A stretch of 64,000 nucleotides of DNA from Brachypterus glaber (taxonomy: Eukaryota > Arthropoda > Insecta > Coleoptera > Kateretidae): NCBI GenBank assembly GCA_958510825.1, contig OY294052.1, positions 11,119,816 through 11,183,815 on the forward strand. The letters are read 5' to 3'. A model generated the notes under the pieces. That model was given only the letters and a program-made list of their open reading frames with translations, did not search any database and was not told where the DNA came from. How positions within the stretch are numbered: position 1 is the stretch's first letter; each line of letters begins with the position of its first letter. Positions 56,533 to 64,000 of this stretch are shown one piece after another. The translations under genes were made by a program, and so were the position numbers.

Positions 56533-57119
56533 CAGAGATGTCCAAAGGACACCCCCCCCCCTCTTAACTTTTGAACCAGTTGAGATATTGACTTCAAGTT
56601 TGAAACTTTTAAATAAGACAACTTAAACTATCTTTTAGCATATATTTAATACTTTCAGCTCTTAAAATGTGGGCAGGGGGGCATGGGGGCACATTTTTTT
56701 AAATGGAAAGGGGGGTCGTGTAATGCATCATTTTAAAGCTTTTAAAATTCTCCATTTAACTCCATATTTTTAAATTAAAAAAAAATTGGGTTTAAAATTA
56801 TTTTGAAAATGGGTATTAATGTCAAAATTCCTATACTATAGTAATTGAAATTGAAAATGTAACTATAAAAAACTATGACGCCACCTGATAACTGAATTAT
56901 AGTTTTCCTGTCCTGCAAGCTGCTGACATCATAGTTACTATCTAGGAGATTTGTGAATTTAAATATTTCAGAAACAAAAAATCTGATTAAGATTCTGTTT
57001 TCAGTGAGGTTTTTTAATTTGCGTTACGTACAATTTTTAAAAGCAATAAAATTCATAGAAACAAAAATGTTTAAGTCTAGGTTGCCCTACTAAGAATGTG
57101 CAAAAGTTTTGGGACAGCC
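56533..57119. mobile_element. Possible 'CAGAGATGTCC' element
   Basis: The left tip CAGAGATGTCCAAAGGACAC follows TA. The right tip, read inverted, could be CAGGCTGTCCCAAAACTTTT next to TA at 57120-57121. The left third matches 9617-10256 (AAGACAACTTAAACTATCTT, GGGGGGCATGGGGGC). The interior is diverged, so the assignment of the right end is tentative. Confidence 0.5.
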
Positions 57120-57124
57120 TGTAT

Positions 57125-57505
57125 AAGGTAGCAGAGCTTGGCAAAGCTGTGCTTTTAAGTTAATTAAATAAAATATGTTTATGTGTTCGTAATGGGTCAT
57201 TTAAGGTAATAACTAAGTTATTTATTAAAGAATTTTCTAATAAAATAAAATATAGTTATGAAAATGTGTACACCATCCCACGAGGCAGACTAACTAATTA
57301 ACTCTAGAATGTATTATCTCTTCGAATTAATTTCCGCCGACAAATTAAGGCACCCAACACATTTTTCAGTCACATGGACACAGTTCAAAAACAAAGAACA
57401 TATTTTAGATAAGAATATTTTTAGACGAGAATATTTATTAATATTAATAATAAATCCGGCCTACAGTAAATAGTATATTACATATCGAGGTGGAAAATAT
57501 TTAAT
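57125..57505. other. Spacer, nothing recognised
   Basis: No coding or repeat signal. Confidence 0.35.
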
Positions 57506-57511
57506 TTCCTA

Positions 57512-57700
57512 CACTGATGAAAAAACATTTACACAGTCGACCGTGTAGACCTGAATTGACACGGAAACGTGTTAAAATGTGTAAAATTGTGCTAATTTTA
57601 CCGAAAAAGGTGTTAAAATTACACATTTTTACACAATTTAACACGAATCCGTGTCAAATCAGGTCTACACCGTCGACTGTGTAATTTTTTTTCATCAGTG
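57512..57700. mobile_element. 189-bp near-perfect hairpin MITE, TA target
   Basis: The tips CACTGATGAAAAAA and TTTTTTTTCATCAGTG are flanked by TA (57510-57511 and 57701-57702). Inner arms ACACAGTCGACCGTGTAGAC and GTCTACACCGTCGACTGTGT, and CGTGTTAAA/TTTAACACG, pair almost throughout. The GTCGAC centre is itself palindromic. Confidence 0.9.
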
Positions 57701-57889
57701 TAATGGAAAGTTTACTGACCAACAAAATATAACAGATATACATATACTTGCTGTTTAAAAACTAAAAATGGTTAATTTTATCAAACGAGAAGTGGTAAAT
57801 TAATTTTGAAAAAATAAGGATATATGTAAACATTAGTCCGCAGTATATTTTTTCTAATATTTTAGAAATAAAAAAGTTTAGAAGATAGA

Positions 57890-58315
57890 AATAAAAATAA
57901 ACTGATTCTTTTACAAACTTCCATGTAATATTGGATCCGCCATTTTGTATTTTCATTTTTTACTGTCGTATTCAGTTTTAGCCATCCCAAATACCAATTT
58001 TGAGTAAAATAATTAGTTTTCCAAATTTCGACGCCATATTGGATACGCATGTTGAATTTTGATTTTCTAATGCCAGATACAGACTCAGCGACCCATATAA
58101 CCCGTGGATACTAATTTTTAATAACTGGCAACAAAAACCTGACTTATAGCAAAAATACGGGGTCTGTAGCCCGTAGTGTTAAGTAGAGAAAAATCCAGAC
58201 GTGTAGGGGTTAAACTGAGTTTAGACTTAGTTTCAGCGGGAGAAAATATATAGGAAAATCATGGTCCTATCCATGGGTCAGACCTCTTTTATTTTTTTTT
58301 GAGCCTGTGTAACAC
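57890..58315. repeat. Repeat with GGATCCGCCATTTTG and CTCAGCGACCC motifs
   Basis: It contains GGATCCGCCATTTTGTATTT, CGACGCCATATTGGATACGC, CAGACTCAGCGACCC and an end GAGCCTGTGTAAC like the CACAGGC tip of 42356-42780. It is related in motif content to 32335-32590. The short minus frames across it are not genes. Confidence 0.45.
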
Positions 58316-58319
58316 TTTT

Positions 58320-59390
58320 TATCTTAAAATGGTCTTCCAGTTTATTTTTTAGTTTAAATCAAATCTCGCAAATGCTTTCCTTACAACTTAAACGTTGACA
58401 TTTAGAAGATAAGTCCACTAACACATAAAATAAAAATAACCCTCAGCCCCACTCACTATATAGGTCGAGGGGTTATAGCTATGAGAATATGATTTAGTTA
58501 TAACTTTTAGGTATAAACAATTTAACACGGCGAGCTTGGACTGATTTTTGATGAAAAGTGTAATCACTCTCAGTTTTTCTTTTCAGAGAATCAGAGAATC
58601 CATATAGGATTATACTGCCCTTAACTTAAAACGTCCTAAGTAACATTGCTATTTTCCCTAAATTTTTCGAATAAATGGTCAAATTCCAGGTTACAATCTT
58701 AATTTCCCTGACTTGCCTGATTTCCTTCACTGGTGGGAACCCTGGAGAATAGACAAATATAGCATAGAAAAACCGGTACCTATATGCAGATAAGCCGAAA
58801 ATTACAATAATGTTAGTTAGGACGTTTTAACTAAGCAGGGCAGTGTAATGATCACATCCTGGTTCCTTATATAATAACCGCATCCAGATTAAGGTCGTAA
58901 ACACATTTTTCGGTCATATATCAATATTAACTTGCATCCTAAATTGGTGACAGCTACTGTCGTCGATTTACCAATTCAAAGGCGGAACTCCAGACATTCC
59001 CGTCATCCCTTGGTGTTAATTATCAAAGTAGGCAGGCACTCGAAGAAGATACTTTGATATATAATGCCGCTCAAATCAATTTACACGAAAATACCAAAGC
59101 GTTAATTGCCCTAGATAATATATTGAAAAATGAAACTATTTCCTTCAACAAACATGTTTATACGATATGCGTAATGCGAAACTTATCATTTTAATGAAGC
59201 TTGTATACAGTTTCTGTTTCTGGGTATTGTTAAGGATAAGCATTTGAAATGGAACATAATATATAAATTTTATCAATTGGCACCTGGCTGAAATGTAAAA
59301 AATTCAAGGTCGCAAAATGTTATATCTTCTCTTTCCCTTGCCGCAGCTCATAGATACCATTTAGTAAAATGTATACATTACGAAGCCATG
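58320..59390. other. Spacer, nothing recognised
   Basis: No coding or repeat signal was found. Confidence 0.35.
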
Positions 59391-59394
59391 GGAC

Positions 59395-59675
59395 TAGCAA
59401 TAACATTAGAACTTGACTTTTCCTGAAAATTTGGAGTCGATTATTCGTTCTTGAGTAACCGTATCTACAAAAAACGTTACATCGGACAGACAGACAGACG
59501 GACAGAAGAACAGACGGACAGACGGACATCTTCAAAGTTTCTTTTATTTTTCAAAGAACAAATTTGTATCCAAGAATTTTTTATCTAGGACGGTTTTTTG
59601 GCAATTTTGGAAAATTCGAAACTACTGTATAATACTATTATAGCTCAGGCGCTGTGAATAGTATAATAAATAAAA
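59395..59675 (-). repeat. Repeat D, partial copy
   Basis: TTCCTGAAAATTTGGAGTCG, ATTATTCGTTCTTGAG, a GGACAGACAGACAGACGGAC block, GTATCCAAGAATTTTTTATC and CAGGCGCTGTGAATAGTATA match 12400-12640 in the same orientation. The other end is missing. Confidence 0.7.
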
Positions 59676-59679
59676 ATTA

Positions 59680-60150
59680 AAATAACTATATACTGTATAA
59701 TTTTAAAAATAAAATTTTCTTTTCTCCTTGGTGTAATAATGGATCATCGATTAAAATGGAAAGTACACATTAAGAAAAAACAAAAACACTGAGTCACATA
59801 TAAGTTTTAGATATACTAAAAACAAATCAAAATAGTTCTCAATTTATTATTGTAGTGATTTTTGCATATCTGACTATTTCTATTTAAAATCAATGGAACA
59901 TCAGCTACTTTGATTATTAGAGTAATTATCCATAAATAGAAGCTCTATTATAAAATTAATTAATTAAATAGATTTCTCTTACCAAAATTAATTGATAATA
60001 ACAATATTGATACCGGAGGGTAAATTGTATTTAATTAAATAGAGTTAATTATATGCCTAGGACAGGATCCTGTTAATGCCATTATAATATTAGACCAGTC
60101 AATTAGGATTTTTGCCTAGCCACTTTCAGAACTGTTATACTGTATGTAAA
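59680..60150. other. AT-rich spacer, nothing recognised
   Basis: No coding or repeat signal. Confidence 0.35.
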
Positions 60151-60159
60151 ATTTTCAAT

Positions 60160-60335
60160 TAGACGAAGGCAGTGCAAGTTCCTATTCACAAGCTCGCATA
60201 AGATCATAAAACATAACAATGGGATGCTGTGATTGGCTTGAGGGACCGTCATGTATCTTGTAAGCCAATCACGGCATCGCATTCTTATGTTTTATGTTCT
60301 TATGCAAGCTTCTGGATATGCCTTAAGCAAGTGGC
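60160..60335. mobile_element. Palindromic element, copy 2 (inverted relative to 56205)
   Basis: The arms CATAAAACATAACAAT, GTGATTGGCTT and AAGCCAATCACGGCATCGCA, then TTATGTTTTATGTTCTTATG, match 56205-56365 read on the other strand. The flanks match too. Confidence 0.85.
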
Positions 60336-60591
60336 AACCGGGTTATATTACAGCGCTTATGCATACATGTATGTATACTTTAATATTTCTCAATATTTTT
60401 TATCTAAAGGGTCCTTGACCAGTATTTATTTTTTCAAATAAGAGATATTCAATTTTCTAAAAGTGTTATATTTATTAACTAAAAAACTCATTTACAAATA
60501 CACCTTACCCTGTGAAAAGTCGTGCTGAATTTTGTGCTAGAGAACCAAACAAGTTAAATTCAGATTCAGATTCAAATGTAAAATCACCGTA

Positions 60592-60777
60592 AGGGGAGAT
60601 ACGCATGAATGGGACACTTTCTTTTTTTAGCGGCTGCCAAAATTTTATTTTCAATCTTTTATATATATTTTCTTTAGTTATCCAGTACAAGTCTTAAACC
60701 TGAATAATATTTATTTTTACCAAAACTATAAGGATTAAAAAAAACAAAAAGTGTCCCATACATGGGTATCTTCCCCT
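60592..60777. mobile_element. ~186-bp 'AGGGGAGATAC' TIR MITE
   Basis: The left end AGGGGAGATACGCATGAATG then GGACACTTT pairs with the right end AAAGTGTCCC then ATACATGGGTATCTTCCCCT. A TA-containing flank lies on both sides. The centre is AT-rich. Confidence 0.8.
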
Positions 60778-60779
60778 AT

Positions 60780-61080
60780 TAAGTTGAGTCTCGCAAAATA
60801 TTAGTACACAAGATTTTTTTAAGATTTCCGATATTTTCCATACACAGACATAAGATTTTAAAACGTTTCGAAAAGATTCCTTAAATTTTTGAAAAATGTT
60901 GTGCAATAATATTGTTGAGATTTTTGAAATTTTAATTATAAAAAAGTCGTGCTTTTAGATACAATCAAATAAAATAGTAGTTTATAATACGACGAAAAAT
61001 ACTGTTTTTGGGACGACAACGGAGATCTATTTTTCACAACAAAGAGGTTAGAATTTAAATGTCAACAGTTTCAATATGAA
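60780..61080. other. Spacer, nothing recognised
   Basis: AT-rich; no signal. Confidence 0.35.
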
Positions 61081-61087
61081 TCTACCA

Positions 61088-61160
61088 ATTGTAATTGTAA
61101 TTGTAATGGTTTATTGTCGTTCTAGGACCTATTATTATAGGTATTTTACACTATATTAGA
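61088..61160 (-). mobile_element. LINE 3' end with (CAATTA)n tail, minus strand
   Basis: On the minus strand the sequence reads TAGAACGACAATAAACCATT followed by ACAATTACAATTACAATT. That is a typical non-LTR 3' tail. The upstream extent (towards ~61350) cannot be fixed by eye. Confidence 0.6.
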
Positions 61161-61678
61161 CAGTTATAATACAATAAATTTTGATGGATACTCTTAACTT
61201 CTCTAGCTAGCTAATCTTCTCAAAAAAATAATCCAAAAAGACTGCCTCCATTTCCACTGATTTTCCATATTTGCTATCCTTTCCAAACAATTTCGTTATT
61301 TTTTTTCCATTAAAAACAATAATTTTGATAAAAAATATAAATAAAAAAATATTGACAAGTGCCGTCAATAATCAACGGTGACTATTTTACTTTTGCGGCC
61401 CAGGCCGAAAAATTAAACTTGTCGTATAAGTTTATTATACAAAAAGTGTCACTTTTACATACAATCAAATAAAAATACTATTATTGACTGGGCTATAAAT
61501 GCTAGTTTGCATTATAGAGTTGACATATCTGGCGTTGACAATGAAATTTGAACATTCATACATTTTGTAATCCCAACAATTAATTCGGACGTTTTGTTTG
61601 GTTAAACTTATAATTTTGAGAGCGATTCCATTCGAAAATTGCATTTGAAATGGTGCACTGAGAAAAAGGAAGTAACTC

Positions 61679-62909
61679 AAGTTTTTTTTACTTCATAAAC
61701 GTAAGTAGGTTGTGAATGTACAAAGAAATCGATCTACGTGATATAAAGATATATTCGATATGAATATCCATATAATTTAAGAAAAATGCACAGAATATGA
61801 TCATAACATTACGCACTAGAAAAGTAAAGGTTGGTTTTACTAGTAATTCCCGTAAGTTTTTTTTTACTGCATAAAGGTAAGTAGGTTGTGAATGTACAAA
61901 GAAATCGATCTACTTGATATAAAGATATCTTCGGGATAAAAAGCCATATAATTTAAGAAAAATGCACAGAATATGATCATAACATTACGCACTAGAAAAG
62001 TAAAGGTTGGTTTTACTAGTAATTCCCATAAGTTTTTTTTTACTGCATAAAGGTAAGTAGATTGTGAATGTACAAAGAAATCGATCTACGTGATATAAAG
62101 ATATCTTCGGGATGGATAGCCATATAATTTAGGAAAAATGCACAGAATATGATCATAACATTAGGCACTAGAAAAGTAAAGGTTGGTTTTACTATTAATT
62201 AACATAAGTTTTTTTTACTGCATAAAGGTAAGTAGGTTGTGAATGTACAAAAAAATCGATCTACGTGATATAAAGATATCTTCGGGATAAATAGCCATAT
62301 AATTTAAGAAAAATGCACAGAATATGATCATAACATTAGACACTAGAAAAGTAAAGGTTGGTTTTACTAGTAATTCCCATAAGTTTTTTTTACTGCATAA
62401 AGGTAAGTAGGTTGTGAATGTACAAAGAAATCGATCTACGTGATATAAAGATATCTTCGGGATAAAAAGCCATATAATTTAAGAAAAATGTACAGAATAT
62501 GATCATAACATTAGGCACTAGAAAAGTAAAGGTTGGTTTTACTAGTAATTCCCATAAGTTTTTTTTTACTGCATAAAGGTAAGTAGATTGTGAATGTACA
62601 AAGAAATCGATCTACGTGATATAAAGATATCTTCGGGATGGATAGCTATATAATTTAAGAAAAATGCACAGAATATGATCATAACATTAGGTACTAGAAA
62701 AGTAAAGGTTGGTTTTACTAGTAATTCCCGTAAGTTTTTTTTTACTGCATAAAGGTAAGTAGGTTGTGAATGTACAAAGAAATCGATCTACGTGATATAA
62801 AGATATATTCGGGATGGATAGCCATAAAATTTAAGAAAAATACACAGAATATGATCATAACATTACGCACTAGAAAAGTAAAGGTTGGTTTTACTAGTAA
62901 TTCCCGTAT
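61679..62909 (+). repeat. Seven-unit satellite-like tandem array, ~176-bp unit
   Basis: Each unit runs AAGTTTTTTTTTACTGCATA, AAGGTAAGTAGGTTGTGAAT, GTACAAAGAAATCGATCTAC, GTGATATAAAGATAT, CCATATAATTTAAGAAAAAT, GCACAGAATATGATCATAAC, ACTAGAAAAGTAAAGGTTGG and TTTTACTAGTAATTCCC. GTAAGT starts at 61701, 61877, 62053, 62228, 62403, 62579, 62755 and, in a diverged flanking context, 62932. Spacing is 175-177 bp. Units differ by only a few substitutions. The length is close to one nucleosome repeat, as in many satellites. No conserved open frame. Confidence 0.95.
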
Positions 62910-62939
62910 AGCTTTTATAGTCTGACACACGGTAAGTAA

Positions 62940-63690
62940 GCTACGACAAAAGGGGGACGTATCAGCAAAAAACGCACCGGGAGAAGCAAATTCAATATGA
63001 ACGTGTTTTTATTTAGATTTTACATCCAAGTATATTTCTTTCTCATTTTTTGCTGCATTCTTTCGATATCTTTAAAACCTTGTGTCAAACCTTACTTATC
63101 AATCATGTAATTTTTAAAATTTATTTTTTTTCAAAATATATCGTATTTTTAATGTTTGAAATTCTGGGTTATAAATGCATTTAGAAAAGGAAGTGATCAG
63201 AACTTAATAGTATAAAAAAATAGAACGGAGGATGATGAAAATATTGAATTAAACTGATTTGAAGCACAGGCAATGATAAATAATAGGTACTTGAACAGTC
63301 TTATATGGTACTAGCATATACCCGCGACTTCGTTCGCGTAGGAATCGGGACACTAAAAAGCATCAAGTTCACTGTTGCGGTATACTCCAAAACAATAAGG
63401 AAGTCCCGTCGTTGTTATTTTAAAGCTTTTTTTAAATACCTTTACTGTAATATTTATAAAGAAATATGACCTTTTGGTCTTTAGCTCAAAGGGGTTTTAT
63501 GTTATCGTGGTCAAATTTTACCGGAAAGATTATTTTTTGAAGGAAATCTTTTTTTTTTCGTTGACATAATACGTCGAGAAATGTTAGAATAAGCAATCAA
63601 ATTTTTTAGTTTTTTTTTACCAACGAAAGACTTTACTCGTGGAAAGTAAAATTTGCTAAACTAACAAACCGTAATTTCTTTAATTATAAT
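62940..63690. other. Spacer with one conserved-looking GC motif
   Basis: 63325-63346 reads TACCCGCGACTTCGTTCGCG, a small hairpin-like motif I recall as widespread in arthropod repeats. Nothing else recognised. Confidence 0.4.
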
Positions 63691-63694
63691 AAAG

Positions 63695-63795
63695 AGCGTT
63701 ACGTAACGCTACATTATTCGCCCCCTTCCCCCTCGTAACGTATCGCCCCCTCCCTCTAAAGGCGTTACGTATTTGAAGTACGACCCCATACTTTT
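63695..63795. repeat. 'GTTACGTAACG' C-run repeat
   Basis: GCGTTACGTAACGC, two C-rich blocks, and GGCGTTACGTATTTGAAGTA resemble the inverse of 45823-45935. Confidence 0.55.
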
Positions 63796-63805
63796 CGAAT
63801 TTTCT

Positions 63806-64000
63806 ATTACATTACATTACATTACATTACATTACATTACATGTTTGTTTAACCTCATACTATTCTAGTTAATTAAGCATCCCCTAAGTCCAGGACTTGT
63901 GTGGGCTAGTAGTAGAGGGAACCACCGGCTTATACTGACTTTCGAACCAGTTTCTAGGGAGCGTCCGTTTCACTTATCGCCTTCGCCAAATTTCAATTAT
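63806..64000 (-). mobile_element. SINE, copy 2, cut by window end
   Basis: On the minus strand this runs from the window edge (AATTGAAATTTGGCGAAGGC) to an ACATGTAATG tail of TGTAA repeats (63809-63841). It matches 19721-19875. The tRNA-like head would lie beyond 64000. Confidence 0.85.

Noticed and set aside
61679..62909. CRISPR-like array
   Set aside because: The whole ~176-bp unit is repeated, with no unique spacers; it is a satellite-type tandem array in a eukaryotic context. The TTTAGATC array at 46.2-46.9 kb is rejected for the same reason.
1..64000. Host protein-coding exons
   Set aside because: No frame shows a recognisable non-transposon protein; small exons could be missed without transcript data, so absence is not proven.

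Overview
This window looks like AT-rich, repeat-dominated nuclear DNA of an arthropod, most likely an insect. It has long poly-A/T tracts, a tRNA-derived SINE, 5'-truncated non-LTR retrotransposon (LINE) tails, and many short palindromic DNA transposons (MITEs) with TA, TTAA, TAA or 8-bp target-site duplications. A beetle or hemipteran with a large genome would fit, but the sequence does not settle the species. I see no operons, bacterial promoters, rRNA genes, CRISPR arrays or convincing host exons. The window reads as intergenic or intronic DNA. The only recognisable protein relics come from mobile elements.

1-20 kb: dispersed repeats come first, including a ~0.7-kb family present at 581-1297 and again inverted at 17540-18241. 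A 3.6-kb inverted duplication (2564-6144) follows. Its ~1.6-kb arms both carry the C-terminal end of a transposon-type protein, and the longer copy has an internal stop. Next are a TA-flanked MITE (8046-8495), two related elements (9617-10256 and 10963-11623, the second nested in another MITE), a widespread 'tip-to-tip' repeat family, and a truncated LINE inserted in a repeat whose uninterrupted paralogue lies at 26.7-27.4 kb. A full SINE sits at 19.6 kb.

20-46 kb: this part has an 853-bp palindromic element (23812-24664), a duplicated ~0.85-kb family (25140-25975 and 33132-33998) that begins with a GC-looped palindrome, nested and adjacent hairpin MITEs (28134-28795), a hAT-type element with a perfect 8-bp target duplication (35531-36371), a piggyBac-type element with TTAA ends (41190-41408) and several other inverted-repeat elements.

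46-64 kb: an 8-bp TTTAGATC minisatellite is interrupted by a 35-bp-arm hairpin. Then come a 1.58-kb TA-flanked element, a perfect 196-bp tandem duplication abutting a palindromic MITE, a 235-bp pure AAG microsatellite, more hairpin elements, and a seven-unit ~176-bp satellite-like array (61679-62909). Each unit of the array carries a GTAAGT splice-donor-like motif behind a T tract. The window ends inside a second, minus-strand copy of the SINE.

The elements do not form a pathway. What ties them together is the shared architecture of long palindromes, TA targets and nested insertion, which points to repeated rounds of MITE expansion. Element boundaries and family names were read by eye. Superfamily names are given only where the target-site duplication and terminal sequence support them.
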